NCBI GenBank assembly: GCA_041665165.1
Contig: JBAYJJ010000039.1
Location: forward strand, 1 to 10,530
Source of the DNA: MWCR01 sp041665165
Lineage (GTDB): Bacteria; Patescibacteriota; Patescibacteriia; 2-12-FULL-60-25
Length of the DNA stretch: 10,530 nt
Direction: 5' to 3'
Within the stretch, counting starts at the first letter, position 1; every line of letters starts with the position of its first letter. The notes under the pieces were generated by a model. It was given only the letters and a program-made list of their open reading frames with translations. It made no database searches and had not been told where the DNA came from. The position numbers and the translations under genes were made by a program. Below, in pieces: positions 1 through 5,745 of this stretch.

Positions 1-1
1 C

Positions 2-370
2 CAGGGCCGTCTCCTCAACCTGATGACTCCAGAGGATGCGTGGCTCGTGATTTCTGAAAGCCGATATTACCCATCAGCCCAGGAACACAAGGCCTCGGTC
101 CACGACAGCGGAGTGTTTGATGATCTCAGGCTGCCCAACATGGTCCAGCTAGCCTATCTGATTGCGGCCATCGTCTTTCGCCACAAGAAGATCGCGGCTG
201 CGAGCCTAGATCAGAAGCGCACGCTATTCATCAGGTCCTCAAGCTCCATTGGTCCCAACAATGTGCTGGCCGCGTCCTACGTGCCTGGTATGGGTCTGTT
301 TTTCAAGGCCTTTCCCATCACGTATTCCGGGCCTGACTTGGTCACCATGGATGCCTTCGTTCTCCCATAG
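2..370 (+). CDS. Hypothetical protein, 3' fragment of a gene starting before the window
   Basis: The open frame runs without a stop from base 2 to a TAG at 368-370. The first ATG, at 23, has no ribosome binding site: the preceding bases are CCTCAACCTG. The frame stays open to the window edge, so I read this as the C-terminal part of a longer protein rather than a complete 115-residue one. I recognise no family. The visible part is soluble-looking. It has a short hydrophobic stretch (MVQLAYLIAAIVF, about residues 40-52 counted from the ATG) and ends in DAFVLP. A rho-independent terminator overlaps the stop codon, which supports a real gene end. No function is assigned. Confidence 0.55.
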   Translation, partial: QGRLLNLMTPEDAWLVISESRYYPSAQEHKASVHDSGVFDDLRLPNMVQLAYLIAAIVFRHKKIAAASLDQKRTLFIRSSSSIGPNNVLAASYVPGMGLFFKAFPITYSGPDLVTMDAFVLP

Positions 371-392
371 CCCGCCACCCTCGGGCTTTTTT
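369..392 (+). terminator. Rho-independent terminator of the first gene
   Basis: AGCCCG (369-374) pairs with CGGGCT (382-387) and is followed by a run of T residues to 392. It overlaps the stop codon of the upstream gene and reads in the same direction. Confidence 0.8.
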
Positions 393-407
393 ATTAATTT
401 AATAATA

Positions 408-434
408 AGAAAAACACTCCGGTTTAAGGAGTGT
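408..434 (-). terminator. Rho-independent terminator of tRNA-Lys
   Basis: On the minus strand, ACACTCC (428-434) pairs with GGAGTGT (414-420) and is followed by TTTTT. It lies 6 bases past the CCA end of tRNA-Lys. Confidence 0.8.
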
Positions 435-439
435 CTTTC

Positions 440-515
440 TGGTGCGTCGGCCGGGGTTCGAACCCGGGACCTTGGGCTTAAGAGGCCCCTGCTCTACCAG
501 CTGAGCTACCGACGC
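440..515 (-). tRNA. tRNA-Lys, anticodon CUU, CCA encoded
   Basis: On the minus strand a full cloverleaf can be drawn. The acceptor stem is GCGTCGG/CCGACGC (509-515 with 444-450). The D arm is GCTC/GAGC. The anticodon loop is CTCTTAA with anticodon CTT at 480-482. The T arm is CCGGG-TTCGAAC-CCCGG. The discriminator A is at 443 and CCA is encoded in the DNA (440-442). The outermost anticodon-stem pair is a G-A mismatch. This tRNA reads AAG lysine codons. Its C34 wobble base means it is not itself a substrate for the Elp3 uridine modification encoded later in the window. Confidence 0.95.
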
Positions 516-707
516 AAGTGAGTAATCGTGCGTTTTATCAGTAACGGCCGAAGGCAAGCGTCCTGGAGCGAGTCGACAACCGAGTGCTGCAGTCGGGTGG
601 CGAATCGCGGAAGGATGCGTGCCGCGATAGCGGCGTTGCTGATAACAACTTTTGTTCCGAACGCAGCGTCGGTATCACGAAGTGAGTACCGACCCAGACT
701 GCGGAAC
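516..707 (-). ncRNA. Candidate structured RNA or long structured leader upstream of tRNA-Lys
   Basis: No convincing coding frame is found here. A minus-strand promoter (714-742) predicts a transcript starting at about 707. That base is the first base of a strong hairpin spanning 654-707. Its stems are GTTC/GAAC and CGCAG/CTGCG, then GTCGGTA/TACCGAC, then TCAC/GTGA, closed by a three-base loop, about 20 pairs in all. Smaller hairpins follow at 635-649 (GTTG/CAAC) and 621-634 (GCCGC-TATC-GCGGC). No terminator separates the stretch from tRNA-Lys, so the likeliest transcript is leader plus tRNA, ending at the 408-434 terminator. I looked for RNase P RNA, SRP RNA and tmRNA signatures and found none. 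Function is unknown; this is a structural inference. Confidence 0.4.
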
Positions 708-713
708 GACGAA

Positions 714-742
714 ATAGTACTTTTTTTGCAGAAAACAGTCAA
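714..742 (-). promoter_or_regulatory. Sigma-70 type promoter for the structured region and tRNA-Lys
   Basis: On the minus strand: -35 TTGACT (737-742), a 17-base spacer, -10 TACTAT (714-719). The predicted start is near 707. The spacing is ideal and the -10 box matches consensus at four of six positions. Confidence 0.55.
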
Positions 743-766
743 GAAAAAGACCGGACAAGTGTCCGG
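741..766 (-). terminator. Rho-independent terminator of the 88-residue gene
   Basis: On the minus strand, CCGGAC-ACTT-GTCCGG (751-766) is a perfect six-pair hairpin followed by TCTTTTTCTT. It lies about 15 bases beyond the stop at 782. Confidence 0.85.
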
Positions 767-781
767 AGTAGAGAACTGGGG

Positions 782-1048
782 TCAGCCGAACTTTTTGACT
801 TCTTTGGCAAAATCTCGAAGCTGCTGCTCAGCGCCCTCAAAGCTATAGGCCGTGGCAGTGGGCGGAGTTGAATAAATGTTCACCCTGTCGCTGTTCGGCC
901 GGACCATCAGGCAGAGTATATGCGGCTTTTGCCGCACAGTGATCTGCGCGCTGTAAATGATGCCCGCTCCGTTTCGTCGTGAAAATTCTGTTGCATCAGG
1001 AAAGAGCTCGGTACAGATTGTTTTGAACTCATCAAACTTGAAATCCAT
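782..1048 (-). CDS. Hypothetical protein, 88 residues
   Basis: The start is the ATG at 1048, chosen because AAGGAGG (1054-1060) lies five bases upstream. The frame could be extended to a TTG at 1105, but that TTG is the -35 box of the promoter, so the longer form is wrong. The protein begins MDFKFDEFKTICTELFPDATEF and ends DFAKEVKKFG. It looks like a small soluble alpha/beta domain with charged ends and no signal peptide or membrane segment. I recognise no family. Its own promoter and a clean terminator make it a stand-alone transcription unit, although read-through from polX (stop at 1115, same strand) is also possible because no terminator lies between them. Confidence 0.75.
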   Translation of the reverse strand: MDFKFDEFKTICTELFPDATEFSRRNGAGIIYSAQITVRQKPHILCLMVRPNSDRVNIYSTPPTATAYSFEGAEQQLRDFAKEVKKFG

Positions 1049-1053
1049 GGCAC

Positions 1054-1060
1054 CCTCCTT
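1054..1060 (-). promoter_or_regulatory. Strong ribosome binding site fixing the start of the 88-residue gene
   Basis: AAGGAGG on the minus strand, five bases before the ATG at 1048. It is one of only three canonical Shine-Dalgarno sites in the window that lie inside the predicted transcript. Confidence 0.8.
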
Positions 1061-1076
1061 GCTTGAATTCGCCGCA

Positions 1077-1105
1077 AGTATCTCAAGCTTGAGATTTTGA
1101 GTCAA
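1077..1105 (-). promoter_or_regulatory. Promoter of the 88-residue gene with an overlapping 16-bp perfect palindrome
   Basis: On the minus strand: -35 TTGACT (1100-1105), a 17-base spacer, -10 GATACT (1077-1082). The sequence ATCTCAAG-CTTGAGAT at 1080-1095 is a perfect 16-bp palindrome covering most of the spacer and half of the -10 box. That is where a repressor operator would sit. A very similar arrangement occurs in the ymdB promoter. Confidence 0.6.
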
Positions 1106-1114
1106 GGAATATCC

Positions 1115-2884
1115 CTAAGCCAGCCAGGCCATGAATTCTTTAGTGGTTTTTGTATTCAAAACGTCTTTTTTGGTGGCCCAGCCGCGTCTGGCAATAGCCT
1201 CGCCCAAAACAATAAACTCCAAATGCTCGGCGGTGTGCGCATCAGTGTTAATCATGAGCTTTGCTCCGGCCTTGACCACGGCCCTGACCCAGCGATCACT
1301 CAAGTCAGACCGCTCTGGGAAGGAATTGATTTCTAGCGCCACATTATTTTTCTTGGCTGCTGCGATCACGGCGCGCATATCAAAATCAATGCCCTCGCGC
1401 TTGCCAATGAGGCGGCAGGTGGGATGGAAGAAACAGTTCACATTGGGCTGTTCCATGGCCTTGATGATGCGCTTGGTCTGTTCTTCGCGTGATAGATGAA
1501 AATGCGAGTGCACGGAAATGCCTACAAAATCCAATTCCTTGCGCGCTGCAGCCGAAATGTCCAGGCTTCCGTCTTTATGGATGTCGCATTCTATTCCTTT
1601 CAGGATTCTGAAGCCTTTGAAATTTTTATTCAGCTTATCGATCTCTTTGCCTTGCTGTTTAAGCCGCTTCTCATCCAAGCCATTGATGAAGGCCATGGAT
1701 TTTGAGTGGTCTGTCATGGCAATATAAGACCGGCCCAGCTTGATTGCGGCTTGAGCCATCTCTTCGATGGACAAAGTGCCGTCTGACCAGGTGGAGTGCA
1801 TTTGCAGGTCGCCGCGCACAGAGCCATAAGGCAGGAGGTTGGGGAGCTTGTGCTTTAAGGCCGCCTCAATCTCATCCTCTCCTATGCGGATTTCTGGCGC
1901 TGGCGTTTCCATGCCTAGCTTTTCGTATATTTCTTCCTCGGTCTTACAGGCTACTAGTCCGATTCCCCTCCTGCCGGAGGAGGGGCTAGGGGTGGTGGGA
2001 GTGGCTTTCTTTTTTGCGAGTTTGTAGAGTCCGTATTCATTCAACGTATACCCCTTGGACAAGGCAAACTCGCGCAGCAATACATTATGACGTTTGTCGC
2101 CTGTAAAATATTGCAAGGTCGCGCCAAACACCTCGTCTGGCACAACTCTTAAGTCCGCATCAATCCCAATCTTAAGCCGGACAGACGACCTGGTCTTTCC
2201 TTTTTCATGTACTGACTCAACCATGGGCAAAGACACGAACGCATCCATCACGCTTTTTGCGTTTTTTGACGTGGCAATCAAATCAATGTCGCCGATGGTT
2301 TCTTGTCTGCGACGGATTGAGCCGGCGTAAGTGCATCGAGTCACGCCTTTTACCTTGGAAAGCTGGCGCACCATCTCGTCAGCTACTGGCAATACGTACC
2401 CGAGGAGCAGGCGGCCGCCGGATGCTTCCATCAAATTTAATTGGTTCAAGAGTTTGATCTCGCTTTTTTCGCCCCAGCGCGGGATGTCTTTGATCTTATG
2501 GGCTTTTAGCGCCTTTTTCAGATCGTTGATGTTTTTGACTTTTAGATGCTTGTACAGATCCAGCATGTGCTTTGGCCCCAAGCCCTCGATCCTGGACAAG
2601 CCCCAGATATCAACCGGAAATTGTTTTTTCATTTGCTCGTATTCTTTGATTTTTCCGGTCCTGAAAAGCTCGTCAGCTTTTTCCGCGATGTTTTGCCCAA
2701 TGCCAGGCAGCTCCTTTAAAGCCTTGATGCCGCCTTTGCGCCAAGCATCCTCAACCTCGTCGCCACGGGCTGTGACAGATTCAGATGCCAGTTGATAAGC
2801 CCGCGGTTTAAAAGCCACGCCATGCATTTCATGGAAGTAAGAAAATTCAAACAGTATCTTGGCCAGTGTTTGGGCTTTGGTCAT
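1115..2884 (-). CDS. polX: DNA polymerase/3'-5' exonuclease PolX (family X polymerase with PHP domain)
   Basis: Family X repair polymerase that fills short gaps in base-excision repair. At 589 residues it is close to the usual length of about 570. Residues 1-150 hold the 8-kDa-type region with helix-hairpin-helix motifs (LPGIGQNIAEKA, 59-70; IEGLGPKHM, 99-107). The polymerase palm has GSIRRR (188-193), the catalytic pair D199 and D201 (GDIDLI), the third aspartate at about D244 (ADLRV) and YFTG (259-262). The PHP exonuclease domain fills the C-terminal third: QMHSTWSDG (361-369), TDHS (391-394), GIECD, SVHSH, HPTCR and NTDAH. Residues about 293-309 are a proline/serine/glycine-rich insert encoded by a palindromic repeat, in a linker that is normally short. 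No ribosome binding site precedes the ATG; a -10 box seven bases upstream implies a leaderless mRNA. Confidence 0.96.
   Translation of the reverse strand: MTKAQTLAKILFEFSYFHEMHGVAFKPRAYQLASESVTARGDEVEDAWRKGGIKALKELPGIGQNIAEKADELFRTGKIKEYEQMKKQFPVDIWGLSRIEGLGPKHMLDLYKHLKVKNINDLKKALKAHKIKDIPRWGEKSEIKLLNQLNLMEASGGRLLLGYVLPVADEMVRQLSKVKGVTRCTYAGSIRRRQETIGDIDLIATSKNAKSVMDAFVSLPMVESVHEKGKTRSSVRLKIGIDADLRVVPDEVFGATLQYFTGDKRHNVLLREFALSKGYTLNEYGLYKLAKKKATPTTPSPSSGRRGIGLVACKTEEEIYEKLGMETPAPEIRIGEDEIEAALKHKLPNLLPYGSVRGDLQMHSTWSDGTLSIEEMAQAAIKLGRSYIAMTDHSKSMAFINGLDEKRLKQQGKEIDKLNKNFKGFRILKGIECDIHKDGSLDISAAARKELDFVGISVHSHFHLSREEQTKRIIKAMEQPNVNCFFHPTCRLIGKREGIDFDMRAVIAAAKKNNVALEINSFPERSDLSDRWVRAVVKAGAKLMINTDAHTAEHLEFIVLGEAIARRGWATKKDVLNTKTTKEFMAWLA
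1965..2003. repeat. GC-rich palindromic repeat inside polX
   Basis: CCCCTCC (1965-1971) pairs with GGAGGGG (1979-1985), and a G-rich tail runs to about 2003. It encodes the PolX insert TPTTPSPSSGRRGIG without breaking the frame. Its layout, C-rich arm, short loop, G-rich arm and G/T-rich tail, resembles the element at 6060-6106 in elp3. Confidence 0.6.
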
Positions 2885-2891
2885 GGGTAAT

Positions 2892-2921
2892 ATGATACAT
2901 CAGCTGGTAAATAAGCTCCAA
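2892..2921 (-). promoter_or_regulatory. polX promoter, predicted leaderless start
   Basis: On the minus strand: -35 TTGGAG (2916-2921), an 18-base spacer, -10 TATCAT (2892-2897, five of six consensus). The -10 box ends seven bases before the ATG at 2884, so transcription would begin at or next to the start codon. Confidence 0.5.
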
Positions 2922-2952
2922 AAAGCGTGTCACTGACAACTAGCTTCACCCG

Positions 2953-2981
2953 TTGACAAAACCATCAATCTCCTGTATGCT
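2953..2981 (+). promoter_or_regulatory. vanW promoter
   Basis: -35 TTGACA (2953-2958, full consensus), a 17-base spacer, -10 TATGCT (2976-2981). The -10 box ends 11 bases before the ATG at 2993, leaving an untranslated leader of only about four or five bases and no ribosome binding site. Confidence 0.65.
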
Positions 2982-2992
2982 CAACCATTCAT

Positions 2993-3814
2993 ATGCCTCG
3001 TAAATTAATCTCCCAAATCCATCCCTGGCTGTATACGGCCTGTGTGGAGACTCACCGTTTGAAGCGGGGTATGTCTTCGGTTAGGCAAAGGCTGGCTACC
3101 GATAAAATACAATCTAATTTGGCTTATAAATGTTTCAGCCATCAATCCCTGTTGCTGCGTAAACTGGGTACGGTAGATATGCGGCTTCAATACAATAAGA
3201 TAACCAATCTCAAGCTGGCAGCCGATAAGATTAACAACGTGATTATCCGGCCCGGCGAGACTTTTTCGCTTTGGAAATTGGTTGGCCGACCGACCGCTAA
3301 AAAGGGATATCTTGAAGGCATGGTCTTGATGGATGGGGAAGCTAAATCGGACATTGGCGGCGGTTTGTGCCAGATGGCCAATCTATTGCATTGGATGGTT
3401 TTGCATACGCCTCTGCTAGTCACTGAGCGCCATCACCACAGTTTTGATGCTTTCCCTGATTCAGGGCGAGTTTTGCCATTTGGATCGGGTGCGACCATTT
3501 TTTACAATTATTTAGATTTGCAATTCCGTAATCCGACTGACAAGACCTTCCAGATAAACATCTGGGTAACGGATGAGCATCTAAAGGGGGAGATTAGGTC
3601 TGATACGGAGTTGGAGTATGGATATCACATTATCGAAAAAGGACATCAATACATTTTTGATGCTGCTAAAGATCAATACTTCCGCACAAATTCGCTTTGG
3701 CGTGATATTGCTGACCGCAAAACCGGCCAACGCCTGTCCGAGGAGTTTGTTGATTCCAATTATTCACTCATGAAATACCAACCGCCGGAAGACGCTAAAG
3801 TACAGCTTGTCTAA
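2993..3814 (+). CDS. VanW family protein
   Basis: 273 residues. It matches the VanW domain pattern I know: LLRKLGTVDM, NKITNLKLA, IRPGETFSLWKLVGRPT, KKGYLEGMVL, the signature IGGGLCQMANLLHWMVLHTPL, ERHHHS.D.FPDSGR, PFGSGATIFYNYLDLQFRN and TFQI. VanW was first seen in vancomycin-resistance clusters, but its biochemical role is unsettled and this stand-alone copy gives no reason to infer resistance. There is no clear signal peptide or membrane segment; the N-terminus (PRKLISQIHPWLY) is typical of the stand-alone family. The gene is divergent from polX with 108 bp between the start codons. The start follows from the promoter position, since there is no Shine-Dalgarno site. Confidence 0.93.
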   Translation: MPRKLISQIHPWLYTACVETHRLKRGMSSVRQRLATDKIQSNLAYKCFSHQSLLLRKLGTVDMRLQYNKITNLKLAADKINNVIIRPGETFSLWKLVGRPTAKKGYLEGMVLMDGEAKSDIGGGLCQMANLLHWMVLHTPLLVTERHHHSFDAFPDSGRVLPFGSGATIFYNYLDLQFRNPTDKTFQINIWVTDEHLKGEIRSDTELEYGYHIIEKGHQYIFDAAKDQYFRTNSLWRDIADRKTGQRLSEEFVDSNYSLMKYQPPEDAKVQLV

Positions 3815-3844
3815 ACCGAGCTTGAACCTGATGTTACGTGCAAT

Positions 3845-3874
3845 AAAAAAACCGAGCTTGTTTGTCAGCTCGGT
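3845..3874 (-). terminator. Rho-independent terminator of the 93-residue gene
   Basis: On the minus strand, ACCGAGCT (3867-3874) pairs with AGCTCGGT (3851-3858) and is followed by six T residues (3845-3850). The stop codon at 3865-3867 lies at the edge of the stem. The same ACCGAGCTTG sequence also occurs just after the vanW stop. Confidence 0.85.
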
Positions 3875-4146
3875 GGGACGAAGAGGAAGGCCATGAAATT
3901 GCGGTATTTGCAGGGTCTGATTGTTAGGCCGTGCGTTTCGGCCAAGACCGAGACAAACTCGGGGAAGGCATTAGGCGTGGTGATGAAGCTAACCGGCCGC
4001 CTGGTGTTGGGGGTCGTGTCTTTCCAGCGCAGGTAAGGTTGGGAACTTTCCATTCCCGCCAGAATCACAATGGCCCGAACCGTGGGATCGTAGTAGATCA
4101 CGTTCCCTGCCTTGAGACTTACGATGTTGCCTTGTTGGTCCAGCAT
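3865..4146 (-). CDS. Hypothetical protein, 93 residues
   Basis: The start is the ATG at 4146, supported by AAGGAG at 4152-4157, five bases upstream. The protein begins MLDQQGNIVSLKAGNVIYYDP and ends MAFLFVPPS. The opening (LDQQGNIVSLKAGNVIYYDP) reads like a small beta-rich domain. There is no signal peptide, and the only hydrophobic run (AIVILAGM) is too short to span a membrane. I recognise no family. It converges on vanW with 50 bp between the stop codons and has its own promoter and terminator, so it is an independent unit. Confidence 0.72.
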   Translation of the reverse strand: MLDQQGNIVSLKAGNVIYYDPTVRAIVILAGMESSQPYLRWKDTTPNTRRPVSFITTPNAFPEFVSVLAETHGLTIRPCKYRNFMAFLFVPPS

Positions 4147-4176
4147 GCGAACTCCTTTTGTTTTGGGTTTAAGATG

Positions 4177-4205
4177 TTCTTAGCATCAAAACCCCAATAG
4201 GTCAA
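4177..4205 (-). promoter_or_regulatory. Promoter of the 93-residue gene
   Basis: On the minus strand: -35 TTGACC (4200-4205), a 17-base spacer, a weak -10 TAAGAA (4177-4182) preceded by TGC, i.e. an extended -10 TGN motif. The predicted leader of about 24 bases includes the ribosome binding site. Confidence 0.45.
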
Positions 4206-4216
4206 TTCCCCAGTTA

Positions 4217-4240
4217 AACAAAAAAGACCCTCTGAGGTCT
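4217..4240 (-). terminator. Rho-independent terminator of tRNA-Leu
   Basis: On the minus strand, AGACC (4236-4240) pairs with GGTCT (4225-4229) and is followed by a run of T residues. It lies 21 bases past the tRNA CCA end. Confidence 0.75.
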
Positions 4241-4261
4241 ATTTTGTAAATCATGCAAACT

Positions 4262-4348
4262 TGGTGCCGCGGGAGGGGGTCGAACCCTCATGACCTTGCG
4301 GACGCAGGATTTTGAGTCCTGTGCGTCTACCAGTTCCGCCACCGCGGC
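4262..4348 (-). tRNA. tRNA-Leu, anticodon CAA, CCA encoded
   Basis: Class II tRNA of 87 bases. The acceptor stem is GCCGCGG/CCGCGGC (4342-4348 with 4266-4272). The anticodon stem-loop is CAGGA-CTCAAAA-TCCTG with anticodon CAA at 4312-4314. A long variable arm (around CGTCCGCAAGGTCATG) is typical of leucine tRNAs. The T arm is GAGGG-TTCGACC-CCCTC, the discriminator is A (4265) and CCA is encoded (4262-4264). It reads UUG codons. Confidence 0.95.
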
Positions 4349-4388
4349 CCCAATTTTGCACAATGCCGCCTGTTTACCGAACGCGCTT

Positions 4389-4417
4389 ATATTAAGGGAT
4401 TTTAATCGGCTTGGCAA
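4389..4417 (-). promoter_or_regulatory. tRNA-Leu promoter
   Basis: On the minus strand: -35 TTGCCA (4412-4417), a 17-base spacer, -10 TAATAT (4389-4394). The predicted start is about 34 bases upstream of the mature tRNA. It lies back to back with the proS promoter, and the two -35 boxes form an inverted repeat (GGCAA/TTGCC). Confidence 0.6.
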
Positions 4418-4424
4418 GGGCGTA

Positions 4425-4453
4425 TTGCCTTACAGCCCGTGGTCAATTATACT
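4425..4453 (+). promoter_or_regulatory. proS promoter
   Basis: -35 TTGCCT (4425-4430), a 17-base spacer, -10 TATACT (4448-4453, five of six consensus). The -10 box ends 12 bases before the ATG at 4466. The predicted start near 4460 would exclude the GGAG at 4456-4459 from the mRNA, leaving a very short leader. Confidence 0.55.
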
Positions 4454-4465
4454 TTGGAGCATTAT

Positions 4466-5737
4466 ATGCGTATATCCAAGTTGATCTCAAAGCCTGAAAA
4501 ACAGGCGCCTGCTGATACTGATTCCATAAACGCCAAACTGCTGCTGCAGGCCAATTATGTGCGCATGGAAATGGCTGGCGTTTATTCCTGGCTGCCTTTG
4601 GGTTTGCGGGTCTTGAACAAGGTCCAGAACATCATCAGACACGAGCTGGATGCTATTGGCGCGCAAGAGATTCTGATGCCAGCGCTCCAGCCCAAGGAAA
4701 ATTGGGAAACATCTGGCCGCTGGAACACAGTGGACGTTTTGTTCAAAGTCCCGTCGCAAACTGGCCGCGAATACGCTTTGGGCCCCACCCACGAGGAGAT
4801 CGTCACACCGCTAGTCGGCAGCTATATCCATTCGTACAAAGATTTGCCGGTCAGCGTCTATCAGATCCAGACCAAGTACCGCGATGAGTTGCGCGCCAAG
4901 TCCGGCATTTTGCGCGGACGCGAGTTTGGCATGAAAGACATGTACTCGTTCCATGCGGACCGCGAGGATTTCGAGAAATACTACGAGCTGGTCAAGCAAA
5001 CATATCTCAAGATTTTTATTCGCTTGGGTTTGGACGCTAAAGTCGTAGAAGCTTCGGGCGGATCATTCACCAAAAAGTATTCGCACGAATTCCAGGTCAT
5101 CACGCCAGCCGGGGAGGATAAGATCATCGCATGCGAGGCTTGTACTTTTGCGCAGAATTCGGAAATTTCAGAATATAAAGAAGGCGACAAGTGCCCGAAC
5201 TGCGGAAAAAAGCTGAAGGATGTCAAAGGCATTGAAATCGCGAATATTTTTGACTTGGGCGGCAAGTTCACGGATGCATTCAAAGTCAATTATACTGATG
5301 CCGAGGGCAAACAAAACCCGGTGGTCATGGGTTGCTATGGGATCGGGACCACGCGTTTGGTCGGCGCCATCACAGAGGTTCACAATGATGCCAAAGGTTT
5401 GAGCTGGCCGCTTTCAGTCGCGCCTTTCCACGTCCATCTGGTCTCGCTCAATGCCAAAGGCGCTGATGAAGTCGCCAGGGTCTATGATGCAGCCGAAGCT
5501 TTGTACAATGATTTGCTGGATCAGGGCATTGAAGTCATCTGGGACGACCGCGAAGGCTTGTCTGCGGGCGAAAAGTTCTCAACCGCTGATTTGCTGGGCA
5601 TACCTTTGCGCCTCGTGGTCTCAACCAAAACACTTGATCAAAACAGCATTGAATTCAAACAGAGGAACAGCGACGAAAACGAGCTGATCCAGATGGATGA
5701 CGTCATTGATAGCATTAAGGAATTCACGAAATACTAA
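4466..5737 (+). CDS. proS: Prolyl-tRNA synthetase, compact form without the editing insertion
   Basis: Charges tRNA-Pro with proline in the cytoplasm. The start is the ATG at 4466 (MRISKLISKPEK). An in-frame GTG at 4439 lies upstream of the -10 box, so it cannot be used. At 423 residues the protein is much shorter than the approximately 570-residue form with the INS editing domain. Class II motifs are visible: GPTHEE (106-111), motif 2 from YRDELR through GILRGREFGMKDMYSF (about 138-162), and motif 3 GCYGIGTTRLV. Where INS would normally sit there are CEAC (223-226) and CPNC (243-246), a likely zinc-ribbon remnant. The C-terminal anticodon-binding domain follows (VSLNAKG... IEVIWDDREGLSAGEKFSTADLLGIPLRLVV). 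Without INS, cis-editing of Ala-tRNA-Pro is probably absent. Confidence 0.96.
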   Translation: MRISKLISKPEKQAPADTDSINAKLLLQANYVRMEMAGVYSWLPLGLRVLNKVQNIIRHELDAIGAQEILMPALQPKENWETSGRWNTVDVLFKVPSQTGREYALGPTHEEIVTPLVGSYIHSYKDLPVSVYQIQTKYRDELRAKSGILRGREFGMKDMYSFHADREDFEKYYELVKQTYLKIFIRLGLDAKVVEASGGSFTKKYSHEFQVITPAGEDKIIACEACTFAQNSEISEYKEGDKCPNCGKKLKDVKGIEIANIFDLGGKFTDAFKVNYTDAEGKQNPVVMGCYGIGTTRLVGAITEVHNDAKGLSWPLSVAPFHVHLVSLNAKGADEVARVYDAAEALYNDLLDQGIEVIWDDREGLSAGEKFSTADLLGIPLRLVVSTKTLDQNSIEFKQRNSDENELIQMDDVIDSIKEFTKY

Positions 5738-5745
5738 CAACTATA

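Noticed and set aside
516..707. RNase P RNA, SRP RNA or tmRNA
   Set aside because: The conserved sequence blocks of these RNAs are not visible on either strand.
506..742. 78-residue minus-strand open frame
   Set aside because: Its start TTG is the -35 box of a promoter and its end overlaps tRNA-Lys, so it is not a protein gene. The region is better read as a structured transcript.
528..848. 106-residue plus-strand open frame with a signal-peptide-like stretch (MRAAIAALLITTF)
   Set aside because: It has no ribosome binding site, runs through strong hairpins and a minus-strand promoter and terminator, and overlaps the 3' end of the better supported 88-residue gene.
1049..1105. N-terminal extension of the 88-residue protein to a TTG at 1105
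   Set aside because: The extension spans the promoter -35 and -10 boxes and the operator-like palindrome, while a perfect ribosome binding site precedes the internal ATG at 1048.
2331..2795. 154-residue plus-strand open frame opposite polX
   Set aside because: It lies entirely antisense to conserved helix-hairpin-helix and polymerase coding sequence and has no family features.
2993..3814. Vancomycin resistance determinant
   Set aside because: The VanW domain is widespread outside resistance clusters, and no vanHAX or vanRS genes are nearby.
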